From positions 2,274,009 to 2,338,008 of the forward strand of contig NZ_CP004350.1 in the NCBI RefSeq assembly GCF_000550785.1: 64,000 nucleotides of DNA, in the 5' to 3' direction. The position numbers and the translations under genes were made by a program. This DNA is from Corynebacterium casei LMG S-19264 (GTDB lineage: Bacteria > Actinomycetota > Actinomycetes > Mycobacteriales > Mycobacteriaceae). Of the stretch, positions 1-7,768 are shown one piece after another; the stretch's first letter is position 1; every line of letters starts with the position of its first letter. Under the pieces are notes generated by a model that was not told the origin of the DNA, did not search any database, and saw only the letters and a list, made by a program, of their open reading frames with translations.

Positions 1-19
1 TGTAAGTGCGATGCACATA

Positions 20-59
20 CAAGGAAGTCCTCGAAGCAATAACTTCGAGGACTTCCTTG
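20..59. terminator. Perfect 17-bp hairpin, probable bidirectional terminator
   Basis: A perfect 17-bp inverted repeat (20-36 and 43-59) encloses a 6-nt loop. It lies 22 bp past the stop codon of the minus-strand protease gene, so it probably ends that transcript. The T-rich side (TTGTTT) is on the plus strand, so it may also stop transcription arriving from the left of the window. Confidence 0.75.
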
Positions 60-80
60 TTGTTTAAACAGTGCGTAGTG

Positions 81-1256
81 CTAGGCCAACTTAAAGCCTG
101 CGCCTACTCCGCCGCGGCGGTTCATATCCGCGACTACTGCCTTGGAATCAGATGCAACGGTTGGAACGTGCAGCGCACCCTGCAGAGGGGTCACGCACGA
201 AACACCAACGTTGCCTGGCCGGTAACCGCCGGAGATTGAACCAACGATTCGGCCATCCTTGAACACTGGGGCACCAGAGTCACCGACGGTGGCACATACC
301 TGGTTGAGTTGAATGTTGTTGCCATTCATAAAGGTCATGCCGCAGGTGGTGCCGGTTGCAACGCCACGTTTGCAGACAACATCACCTGGGTTGACGGTTC
401 CGCCAACACCGGTTGCGGTAACGCCGTTGTAGGAGTTGGTGACCTCAGCATCGGAGCCCAGCTCGATGACTGCGTAATCCAGTTCATCGCTCTTGGACAC
501 GACGGTGCCGGTTGGGCCAACCTGCCAGGAGTCAGCAGATGCCACAGAGTCACCTACGTTGGCGCAGTGACCAGCAGTCAGGCCAACCTTGCGACCTTCA
601 GCGTCAGTACCTGCCATGGTCAGGGTGCACATGGTCTGATCATTGATGTAGATCGGAGTGCCCGGACCGTACAAGGACTTGCCGCTGGTCATGGACTGAT
701 TGGATTCTTCGGGCACACGAGGTGCATCGAAGTAAGAACCCGGTGCACGGTGCAGCACGAACTCTTCAAAAGGCTTGCCTGCGGCAACCTTGGAGAACAT
801 GTCGTTGCGCCATACATAGTTCGGGTCCACCAGTACTGGCTTAAACTCCGGCTGGGTTGCTTCCTGCAATCCAATCGGGTTCGGGTTAGTCAGCACTTCA
901 GTCTGGTTATAGACCTCAGTAGCGAATTCTTCTACCACATCAACTTCAGGCGCTACTGACTCAGGCACCGCTGGCGCTTGAATTTCAGGTACCTGAGGCA
1001 CATCCGGTACCTGCGGCATTTCCTGCGGAACTACCTGGTGCAGCGCGTCATCAACGGCGTCAGTTACCTGAGTATCTACCTCAGGGGCCTCAACGCCGAA
1101 GTTCGACAGCTCCCCACGAACATGATCTACAAATCCTGCCGAATCAATGACCGGATTTGGTAGTTCAGCAGCTCCCGCAGCTGGGGCTCCAATAAAAAAT
1201 GCACCCGCAAAGGCCGAGCCCACTAAGACCCTTTTTAGGTGCGGCATACAGCGCAT
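81..1256 (-). CDS. Secreted trypsin-like serine protease
   Basis: This is an exported chymotrypsin/trypsin-fold (S1-type) serine protease of 391 residues. The N-terminus has a basic start, a hydrophobic core and an Ala-rich cleavage region (about residues 1-30). A Pro/Val/Glu-rich spacer follows (about 75-110), then the protease domain. The catalytic triad is visible as His230 in TAGHC, Asp260 in ELDYAV and Ser327 in GDSGAPV. Cysteines at about 210, 231, 295, 305, 321 and 354 could form disulfides, as expected outside the cell. GAGG lies about 5-10 nt upstream of the chosen ATG; an ATG three codons later is possible. The gene stands alone and ends in a strong hairpin. The substrate is unknown; no PDZ domain or C-terminal anchor is seen. 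Confidence 0.9.
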   Translation of the reverse strand: MRCMPHLKRVLVGSAFAGAFFIGAPAAGAAELPNPVIDSAGFVDHVRGELSNFGVEAPEVDTQVTDAVDDALHQVVPQEMPQVPDVPQVPEIQAPAVPESVAPEVDVVEEFATEVYNQTEVLTNPNPIGLQEATQPEFKPVLVDPNYVWRNDMFSKVAAGKPFEEFVLHRAPGSYFDAPRVPEESNQSMTSGKSLYGPGTPIYINDQTMCTLTMAGTDAEGRKVGLTAGHCANVGDSVASADSWQVGPTGTVVSKSDELDYAVIELGSDAEVTNSYNGVTATGVGGTVNPGDVVCKRGVATGTTCGMTFMNGNNIQLNQVCATVGDSGAPVFKDGRIVGSISGGYRPGNVGVSCVTPLQGALHVPTVASDSKAVVADMNRRGGVGAGFKLA

Positions 1257-1583
1257 AAGCTTATTGCCTCATTTCCACGTCTCACACACACATAATTCCC
1301 AGTGCAGCATCACACCGCACGAGCTCCCCCATCATGTCACGAGCAAACACCCCGCGTCGCCCAAAATTCCTCAGCGTTACACTCCCGTGACAATCCACCC
1401 GAATTCCCACCTGCGGGTTTTCAATAGCAGATCCCAAAACCGCAGGTAATTGCCCACTACTTGAGATAGCTCACAACCATGTAATACACCTTCGAGTACC
1501 CCCGATCGTGACTTGTTCCCACAGGAAACCCAAAGATTCAGGCTTCGCACGTCCGCCGCGCTTTAACTCAGCTACTCCTGCGT
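1257..1583. other. Intergenic, no gene seen
   Basis: This 327-bp stretch separates the protease gene from the next minus-strand gene and presumably holds the protease promoter. Reading frames here lack start sites and show no recognisable protein. I see no clear palindrome, tRNA or repeat. Confidence 0.5.
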
Positions 1584-1889
1584 TCACACGTCTTCATCTC
1601 GCAGGAGCCATCGACACAGTTCCCACTTCGCACGCTCGACCCCACCTGTATACGTCGCCTCCAGCCCATCTTCTACATGCTGCAGCAATTGCTCACTAAA
1701 CTGCTGCGCCGTCTCCGCATCCACCTTTGACCGCATTTCGTCGAGGGGATACTTCAGTTGGACAGCCCGGCCCCCACCCGTGGAATAAGAACACCAATCT
1801 TCGCCATATACCCGGAGTTCGCCTCCCAATAACGATGACTCGATAACCACGTTGCCAAAAATCAACGCCGGCAATTTTCGCTCAATCAT
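1584..1889 (-). CDS. Small protein of unknown function (101 aa)
   Basis: I do not recognise this protein. It is soluble and mixed alpha/beta in character. The N-terminal half looks beta-rich and carries a GGG turn (about residues 50-60), and the C-terminal half looks helical and charged. It has no signal peptide, membrane segment or metal motif. ATG at 1889 is preferred; a TTG three codons upstream is possible. The ribosome-binding site is weak. It has no operon partner, since the neighbours are the protease gene (same strand, over 300 bp away) and a divergent membrane protein gene. It could be a real small gene or a chance frame. Confidence 0.5.
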   Translation of the reverse strand: MIERKLPALIFGNVVIESSLLGGELRVYGEDWCSYSTGGGRAVQLKYPLDEMRSKVDAETAQQFSEQLLQHVEDGLEATYTGGVERAKWELCRWLLRDEDV

Positions 1890-2109
1890 GAACTTCAATC
1901 TACCTATCCATTTCTTTGTGCGACATATGTCAAACAGATCTTCAACGCATTACCAATGACTTTCGGAAAGTGATCCACAACCATGAGAGAGGTGAATTTG
2001 ATTAAGGTCACATAACTGCCGAAGCTCGAGCGGCGCAGTTGCACAGCGTCGCACGCGAGCTTTCATGTGTTCTTTTGCCGCCAATTGTTAATCTCTAAAG
2101 GAATATTGC

Positions 2110-3246
2110 ATGCAGGACAGCAGCACATCAACACTGAACAGGACAAGCGCACAGCTGTCTGGAGGTGCCACTTCCCCCGCGAGCAGGATAAAGAATGTTC
2201 TGCTGTTTACCGGCGCGCAGTGTTCATTTTTCATCGGCGCGGGCATCGCCACGGGACAAGAGAGTTTGCAGTACTTCACCGCGCACGGCTGGTGGGGCAT
2301 GGTCGCCATCATCATCGTGGTGTTGTTGTTCTCATGGCTGTTGTCATCACTGACCGAATGGGGCCGGAAGAATAAGGACAACAAGGTCGAACCGTTCACG
2401 GATATTTGCGGACCCGTAGTGGGCACGGTGCTTCGCTACTGCGTTCCGGTTTTCGTCTTCATGATTGCGGTGACCATGTTCGCCGGCGCCGGCGCGCTGC
2501 TCGGGGACGTCTTCGACATGCCCACCTGGGTCGGTGCAACCGGCATGGCGGCCGTTGTGGCGATTACGTTGATGTTTGGTTTCCGCAACCTCGTGGAAAT
2601 CATCGGCCGCATTGGGCCACTCATCGTCATCGTGATTGGCATCGTCGCGCTATGGGTAGTTGTTGAGAATTTCGCAGCGCTTGCCGATGTCCCCGAAAAC
2701 CTTGCCCAGTACCAACCCGCCAAGGCGAGTGAGAACTGGTTTATCGGCACTATTTTGTACAGCACCGCCATCTTGATTATCGCAGTGCCTTTTCTTACCA
2801 GCCTTGGCCGCGAAGACCGCTCCCTGCAATCCACTGTTCGCCCAAGTATTCTCACTGGCTTCCTTTACGGCGGGGTCATGGGGCTGTGCGCGCTCGCACT
2901 GCTTGCCACACTGCCCATGGTCTATAACGAGGCCACTCCCCTGGTGATGCTCGGCATTGACCTCGCCCCGTGGCTTGGCTACGTCTTCTCAACCATTACT
3001 CTTTTGGGCATCTACTCCACCGCAGCACCCATGCTGTGGACCGTCGCCGACCAGTTCCCGCTGAAGTCCCGCAGCACCTACACCATTGTCTGCCTCGCTC
3101 TGACGCTCGTCGCACTCATCGGCGGCCTGAAGCTGCCTTTCGCCGCTCTCGTCGGATTCGTCTACCCTTCTATCGGCTACTTCGGACTCGTCTTCTTCGG
3201 ATTCCTTGCCTACCGCCAGATTCAGGCGCGCCTCGGGGCAAAGTAA
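2110..3246 (+). CDS. YkvI-like multi-spanning membrane protein
   Basis: This is a 378-residue integral membrane protein with about ten hydrophobic segments beginning near residue 28. It resembles the uncharacterised YkvI family, distantly related to amino-acid/cation symporters of the APC type. A small-residue-rich stretch, FIGAGIATGQES (about residues 40-51), in the first helix resembles the unwound substrate-binding segment of such carriers. The N-terminal 27 residues are polar, Ser/Thr-rich and probably cytoplasmic. AAAGGA about 7 nt upstream of the ATG supports the start. The gene stands alone, so context does not suggest a substrate. Confidence 0.8.
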   Translation: MQDSSTSTLNRTSAQLSGGATSPASRIKNVLLFTGAQCSFFIGAGIATGQESLQYFTAHGWWGMVAIIIVVLLFSWLLSSLTEWGRKNKDNKVEPFTDICGPVVGTVLRYCVPVFVFMIAVTMFAGAGALLGDVFDMPTWVGATGMAAVVAITLMFGFRNLVEIIGRIGPLIVIVIGIVALWVVVENFAALADVPENLAQYQPAKASENWFIGTILYSTAILIIAVPFLTSLGREDRSLQSTVRPSILTGFLYGGVMGLCALALLATLPMVYNEATPLVMLGIDLAPWLGYVFSTITLLGIYSTAAPMLWTVADQFPLKSRSTYTIVCLALTLVALIGGLKLPFAALVGFVYPSIGYFGLVFFGFLAYRQIQARLGAK

Positions 3247-3400
3247 ACAATTAGATCGCTTCGAATCTCAATACTCTTGCTTTCGATAAACTTGAGGGAT
3301 ATAGTGCTTCATACCAGGGGTGAAGAACCCTATTCGAGCCATTAACTTTTCGGTCGCGTCATATTGGCGAGGCATCGGCAAACTGGACGAGGTTGATCTA

Positions 3401-3700
3401 TTGCGAATCCTCTTCGATGATGACGAACTGCAACGGATGGCCAATGACCCTAACTTCAAATCGAAGAAATGGAGTTCCGATCTCGTCAAGGCCTACCGCA
3501 AGAAAATTCAGATTCTAACGTCCGCCACAGACGAACGTGACCTAAGAGCATTAAAGTCACTGCACCTTGAACAGCTCAAAGGAAACAGAATTGGTACTTC
3601 ATCTATCCGTTTGAACAAGCAGTATCGTTTGATTCTTCAATTTAAGTCAGACGAATCAGGCCGCACAGTAATCGTCATTGAACTCGTCGACTACCACTGA
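3401..3700 (+). CDS. HigB/RelE-superfamily toxin
   Basis: This is a RelE/HigB-fold toxin, expected to act as a ribosome-dependent mRNA endonuclease. The C-terminal half has the family pattern: a Leu-His-Leu-x-x-Leu-Lys-Gly turn, then SIRLNKQYRL and ILQF strands, and the typical ending VDYH. I chose TTG 3401, with GAGG about 8 nt upstream, because the protein then starts at the usual position (about 99 aa, RILFDDDEL). An upstream GTG at 3320 would add 27 residues without a good ribosome-binding site. The gene precedes its partner by only 13 bp, in the toxin-first order of higBA systems. Local base composition looks more AT-rich than the core genes, consistent with transfer. Confidence 0.8.
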   Translation: MRILFDDDELQRMANDPNFKSKKWSSDLVKAYRKKIQILTSATDERDLRALKSLHLEQLKGNRIGTSSIRLNKQYRLILQFKSDESGRTVIVIELVDYH

Positions 3701-3713
3701 GAGGAGGTTAAAA

Positions 3714-4808
3714 ATGAACACAGTAGTAGCCGCTGAACGCTTTCCCGCGGGAGAATTCTTAGCCGATGAGCTCGACGAGCGCGGGTGGTCCCAAGCCGAT
3801 TTTGCCGAAGTTCTCGGACGCCCAGCTCAGTTTGTCTCAGAAATCATCTCAGGCAAGAAGGAGATCACTCGCGAGTCCGCCGCACAGATCGGTACCGCGT
3901 TGGGGACATCCGCTGAGTTTTGGCTCAATCTGCAAGACTCGTATTTTCTTTGGAAGCAGTCCCAAGATGCCCAAACTCAACACAACCTAGATGAGGTCAG
4001 AATCCGAGCACAAATCCGAGATCTCGCACCAATATCCCACCTAGTCAAACGTGGATTCGTACGTTCAAAGGACCCAACAGACCAAGCCAAAGAGGTCCTG
4101 AATCTGTTTGGAAAATCGAGTTTCGAGGATCCATCCCCCACTAAGTTCGTTGCGCGTCGGAGTAACAATGAAGAATCCATAACTGTTCTCCAAGAATCCT
4201 GGGCTGCGTGTGTTCGAGCTAGCGCAGAACGACTGGAGGTCTCGACGTATTCGCCCAAAGCTTTAAGGGAATTGGCTGAGACGTTGTCTGCTCGAACGAA
4301 AGATCCAAACGCTTTCGCAGAGTTCCAGAAGGTTTTTGCCGAGGTTGGCGTAAAACTCGTCTACGTGGAGTCTTTCCCAGGAGGCAAGCTTGATGGATGC
4401 GCCCAATTGGTGAACGGGCATCCAACTATTGGACTTTCAGGCCGCGGAAAACGGCTAGACAAGGTGTTCTTCACCCTGCTGCACGAGGTCGCCCATGTGC
4501 TTTTGGGACATGTTTCGGACGATAGTGAAGTCATTCTGGATGATCTCTCAAGTGAGTCAGATTCAATAGAAGATGAGGCAGACCGTTTAGCTGCACAACT
4601 TGCCATTTCGGATCCATTACAGGATGTCCCAGAAAGAATCAGCGCGGATTGGGTTGAGGCGAAATCTGAGGACCTTGCCATTCACCCGATACTTTTGATT
4701 GGGAGGCTTCAAAAAGAGTCCCGACTTTCTTGGAAATCCACGTTGACTCGAAACGCACCCACAGTTATTAAGCAGCTAGAAGAATGGAAGGCTCCCCGTC
4801 CACAGTAG
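3714..4808 (+). CDS. HigA-like antitoxin fused to ImmA/IrrE metallopeptidase domain
   Basis: This 364-residue fusion protein has two parts. Residues about 10-80 form an XRE/HigA helix-turn-helix (ELDERGWSQADFAEVLG, then the recognition region FVSEIISGKKEIT), expected to bind the operon promoter and the toxin. Residues about 200-300 form an ImmA/IrrE-type zinc peptidase: HEVAH at 257-261 gives the HExxH site, and a downstream Glu-rich helix (EDEADRLAAQL) provides the usual third region. AGGAGG 7 nt before ATG 3714 fixes the start. An in-frame start 36 nt earlier would overlap the toxin gene and lacks such a site. Inference: the peptidase domain may control antitoxin or toxin turnover. The IS element begins 43 bp after the stop. 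Confidence 0.85.
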   Translation: MNTVVAAERFPAGEFLADELDERGWSQADFAEVLGRPAQFVSEIISGKKEITRESAAQIGTALGTSAEFWLNLQDSYFLWKQSQDAQTQHNLDEVRIRAQIRDLAPISHLVKRGFVRSKDPTDQAKEVLNLFGKSSFEDPSPTKFVARRSNNEESITVLQESWAACVRASAERLEVSTYSPKALRELAETLSARTKDPNAFAEFQKVFAEVGVKLVYVESFPGGKLDGCAQLVNGHPTIGLSGRGKRLDKVFFTLLHEVAHVLLGHVSDDSEVILDDLSSESDSIEDEADRLAAQLAISDPLQDVPERISADWVEAKSEDLAIHPILLIGRLQKESRLSWKSTLTRNAPTVIKQLEEWKAPRPQ

Positions 4809-4914
4809 ACAAGATTCCTGTACATGCCTCACCTTCAGGGTGCCATTTGAAGGGCTAAGTAAAGAAAAGTGTGTCTGAATTAGCTTACTTCTGCCAGCTC
4901 AACAACTGTTTTTA

Positions 4915-4949
4915 GCCGGTTAATAGGTCTCCAAGAGCTATTAACCGGC
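4915..4949 (+). terminator. Hairpin inside IS end, upstream of transposase
   Basis: A perfect 12-bp stem (4915-4926 and 4938-4949) with an 11-nt loop is followed by CTTTT. It lies between the IS end and the transposase start. Its likely role is to stop transcription entering from outside the element, a protection known from other insertion sequences. Confidence 0.6.
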
Positions 4950-5012
4950 CTTTTGCGTTCAATACCGAGATCCCGTGAAAAGTGTGCTAACCGGTTCTGG
5001 TTTGATTTTCCG

Positions 5013-6197
5013 GTGAGTACAAACAGACCAAGATGCCCCATCTGTACAGGGCTAATGAAGAAAAACGGATACACACAAGCCGGCACCCAACGCTGGCGAT
5101 GCACACAAGGCTGCCGCGGATCCTCAGTAAGAAACAGCCAACAAGCCAGCAAAGACGCCGCAACCTTCCGACTGTTCTACACCTGGATCACCACGGGTCG
5201 TTCCCTCAACAGCCTCGCACAAGAACACAACACCACCCGCCAAACCCTGCACGCACGCATGAAATGGTGCTGGCTGATACAACCTAACGTAGAAATCGAC
5301 CACAATAGGGTCTATGACCAGCTATTTATCGACGGCACCTACCTCAACAAACAGTGCCTGCTCATCGCCGCAAGCCTCGACCACGTCGTCGCATGGCTGT
5401 GGTGCGATAAAGAATCCACCACCAACTACATCAAACTCATCTCCCAACTACAGCCCCCACTGATCATCACCCTCGACGGCGGGACCGGAGCCTTATCAGC
5501 AATCAAAAAATGCTGGCCCACCAGCCACATTCAACGCTGCACCGTCCACGTTCAACGCCATATCAGACGCCAAACCACCTCCAGGCCACGCACAGAAGCA
5601 GGCAAAGCCATCTACGCACTAGCCCTGTCGCTGACCAAAGTAGAAACCCCCGACGACGCCTACCAATGGACTACAAACCTGCTGGCCACCCACGAGTTTT
5701 ACAAACCCACACTCGCTAAGAAAACCTTTTATAAACGCGGTCAACACCCCAGCGGGAAAACCTGGGACTGGACACACAAACGAGACCGCACAGCCATGAA
5801 TTCGCTAAACAACCTCAACAGCAAAAAATGGCTATTTACCTGGATAGAACCACCCGAAGGATTCATTGGAACACCAAAATCCACCACCAACAGCCTTGAA
5901 GGTGGCATCAACTCACCGCTCAAACTCCTCGCCAGAAACCACCGCGGAATGAGCAAAGAACACCAACGCACCGCCATCGATTGGTGGCTCGCATCAAAAA
6001 CGCAGCTGCCTGCCGAGCCCGTAAAGACCGCCAGGCAGCAACGCTGGGGTAAAGACGCACTCGCCAAAGTCAACGCCTTACTCGAAGCGGAATCACCCAC
6101 ACCACCAGAAATCGGTGGCCCAAGCGGATACGACACCGCAATCGATACCACCTACCAGCACTCTATGGGAATACAGAAAGGATGGCTAGGTAGATAA
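5013..6197 (+). CDS. IS1249-family transposase, copy 1
   Basis: This DDE transposase moves the surrounding element by cut or copy at its inverted repeats. The first 40 residues form a zinc-ribbon-like module (CPIC near the N-terminus, CTQGC after it), followed by a helix-turn-helix region (RSLNSLAQEHNTTRQTLHAR). Candidate catalytic acids are the Asp in FIDGTYL, the Asp in ITLDGGTG and the Glu in TNSLEGG, matching IS256/MULE-like spacing. I chose GTG 5013 because the protein then starts directly before the ribbon; open frame continues to 4953, where it meets the protective hairpin. The gene is intact and identical in translation to the second copy, so both may be active. Confidence 0.88.
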   Translation: MSTNRPRCPICTGLMKKNGYTQAGTQRWRCTQGCRGSSVRNSQQASKDAATFRLFYTWITTGRSLNSLAQEHNTTRQTLHARMKWCWLIQPNVEIDHNRVYDQLFIDGTYLNKQCLLIAASLDHVVAWLWCDKESTTNYIKLISQLQPPLIITLDGGTGALSAIKKCWPTSHIQRCTVHVQRHIRRQTTSRPRTEAGKAIYALALSLTKVETPDDAYQWTTNLLATHEFYKPTLAKKTFYKRGQHPSGKTWDWTHKRDRTAMNSLNNLNSKKWLFTWIEPPEGFIGTPKSTTNSLEGGINSPLKLLARNHRGMSKEHQRTAIDWWLASKTQLPAEPVKTARQQRWGKDALAKVNALLEAESPTPPEIGGPSGYDTAIDTTYQHSMGIQKGWLGR

Positions 6198-6286
6198 CAC
6201 AATGTCCGCCGGCAACACACCGACAGACACACTTTTCTTTACTTAACCCCATTTGAAGCCTCGCTACTGGCAAAATGGACGCAGAC

Positions 6287-6326
6287 GACGATGTCCCCCT
6301 CTCCCGAAGGAAAGGGGGACATCGTC
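6287..6326 (-). terminator. Terminator of initiator tRNA copy 1
   Basis: A 14-bp perfect stem (6287-6300 and 6313-6326) lies immediately 3' of the minus-strand tRNA. A short T-run follows on that strand. Confidence 0.75.
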
Positions 6327-6333
6327 TCACATT

Positions 6334-6410
6334 TGGTAGCGGGGGCAGGATTCGAACCTACGACCTCTGGGTTATGAGCCCAGCGAGCTACCGAGCTGCT
6401 CCACCCCGCG
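6334..6410 (-). tRNA. Initiator tRNA-fMet (CAU), copy 1
   Basis: This 77-nt gene includes an encoded CCA end. The anticodon loop reads CTCATAA within a stem of three G-C pairs (GGG...CCC), and the acceptor begins with C facing A. Both are marks of the initiator rather than the elongator Met tRNA. An identical gene lies at 26897-26973 on the same strand. The flanking sequence differs, so the copies are not part of one long duplication. Confidence 0.95.
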
Positions 6411-6531
6411 CCGATTGTCATCAACATTGCATGTCAATGGCACGGACCCAACTCTATCAACAACATTGGCACTAACAAAATCCAAGTCAGGTCCGTGGTA
6501 GTCCAACCATAGCTGGCTCTATCGGGTTTAG

Positions 6532-6781
6532 TCACGAGACGGAGAGCGCAGAGCCCCTTCTTGGCTGCTTAATATTTAGCCCTTTAACCTCCTCATTTAT
6601 CACCATGTTTTTCAAAGAACCAATTCCCTCGACCGTCGTTTCTAGAACCTCGCCGGGAACTAAGAATCGCTCCGGTTTCTGCGCCACACCAACACCACTA
6701 GGAGTGCCTGTAGAGATCACGTCTCCCGGCTGTAATGTCGCGAAAGTCGAGAGGTACGAAATTATCTGTGGAATGTCGAAA
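6532..6781 (-). pseudogene. 3' remnant of a FAH-family hydrolase gene
   Basis: Only the C-terminal third of a fumarylacetoacetate-hydrolase-family protein remains. Family signatures are visible: FDIPQIISYLS, then LQPGDVISTGTPSGVG, then PGEVLETTVEGIGSL. In intact members the GTP(S/P)GVG loop is part of the metal-dependent active site, but the metal-binding acids (ExE...D) lie further upstream and are absent here. Upstream of about position 6780 the frame continues as unrelated sequence that is the opposite strand of a LacI-type gene. Nothing suggests that the fragment makes a working enzyme. Confidence 0.8.
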
Positions 6782-7658
6782 AGCTGAAGAGCTTGGCTAT
6801 CGCCGCAATGTTTATGCATCCGGACTACGACGCAGAGAGTCCGGGCTAATCGGCGTCCTAGTACCACGACTTACTGATGCGGTCATGTCCTTGATGTATG
6901 AAGCTGTCGAACGTGCAGCGCGCTCCAAAGGCATGTTTGCGATTGTCGCAACTTGCGGCGATACTCCTGAGAGCCAGGCAAAGGTCGTCGAATCTCTCCT
7001 GGATCGCAATGTAGACGGGCTAATCCTTGCGACCGCTCGCCTCGATGATGAGCTACCTGAGCGCTTGAGGCGCAAAAACCTTCCACATGTCTTGGCTCTT
7101 CGTTCAGATGGAAAAAGCCCAACTGTTTCAGGTGACGATAACCTGGGCGGGTATCTGGCTGCTCGACATCTCATAGATCTTGGACATACTGATATCGCAA
7201 TCGTGACAGGTCCATCGTTTACATCTAGTGCCCACGGTCGAGTAGAAGGGGCTCAGAGCGCATTTGAAGAAGCTGGCATCGATCTGCCCAAGGAGAACAT
7301 CATCTTTAGTGGTTATGGCATCGAAGCTGGCGAAACAGCCGCTAAATTGCTTCTAGAAAGAGACACACATCCCACCGCCATATTTGCTGCGAATGACAAC
7401 CTCGCTATCGGCGTTGCTCACGTTGCAGCCAAACTAGGTTTCAGCCTTGGAAAAGATATCTCAATCGTAGGTTACAACGATATCCCGCTGGTAGAAAAGC
7501 TTTCTGTTCCAATAACGTCAGTGCGAACTCCCTTTGATCAGATTGCAGAAAAAGCTGTAGACCTGTTGCGGCAGGAATCTACAACTCCCGGAGCTATTAG
7601 CTTCATCCCCACTCTTATTCCTCGCAGGTCAAGCGGACCTGGCCCCACAAGGAATTAA
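6780..7658 (+). pseudogene. 5'-truncated LacI-family regulator
   Basis: This is the effector-binding part of a LacI/PurR-type transcription factor. Homology starts at KAEELGYRRN, which in intact members lies just after the helix-turn-helix and hinge (about residue 50). The DNA-binding head is missing. The rest looks complete: IGVLVPRLTD, NVDGLILATA, HLIDLGHTDIAIVTG, TAIFAANDNLAIG and ISIVGYNDIPL are standard landmarks of the periplasmic-binding-protein-like core. Frame continues back to 6735 but is the reverse of the FAH remnant. Without the head it cannot act as a normal repressor. Confidence 0.82.
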
Positions 7659-7695
7659 GAATTTCACAGTTGCCCTGCTATATAGTGCAATTAAA

Positions 7696-7726
7696 AACCC
7701 TCGACCCAAATCTTGGGCCCAGGGTT
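7696..7726. terminator. Terminator between LacI remnant and siderophore operon
   Basis: An imperfect hairpin, AACCCT-x3-CCCA with its complement, is flanked by A-rich sequence on one side, which gives a T-run on the minus strand. It lies 42 bp after the last gene of the minus-strand siderophore operon and could serve the facing plus-strand fragment too. Confidence 0.6.
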
Positions 7727-7768
7727 AATTATTCTGATGTTGGCTTAATCGTCGCTTTGCGCCGTGAT

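Larger units (their letters stand above)
4852..6249 (+). mobile_element. IS1249-type insertion sequence (IS256 group), copy 1
   Basis: This is a complete 1398-bp element. The ends are 26-bp inverted repeats starting GGG(C/T)TAAGTAAAGAAAAG, with one mismatch. It is flanked by the 8-bp target duplication CATTTGAA at 4844-4851 and 6250-6257. One transposase gene fills the element. A second copy of the same length lies inverted at 53797-55194, and the transposase translations are identical. It inserted just past the 3' end of the antitoxin gene, between it and a minus-strand tRNA, without breaking a visible gene. Confidence 0.93.

Noticed and set aside
309..959. A 216-codon open frame opposite the protease gene
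   Set aside because: The minus-strand frame has a signal peptide and full catalytic triad; this one has neither domains nor a start site.
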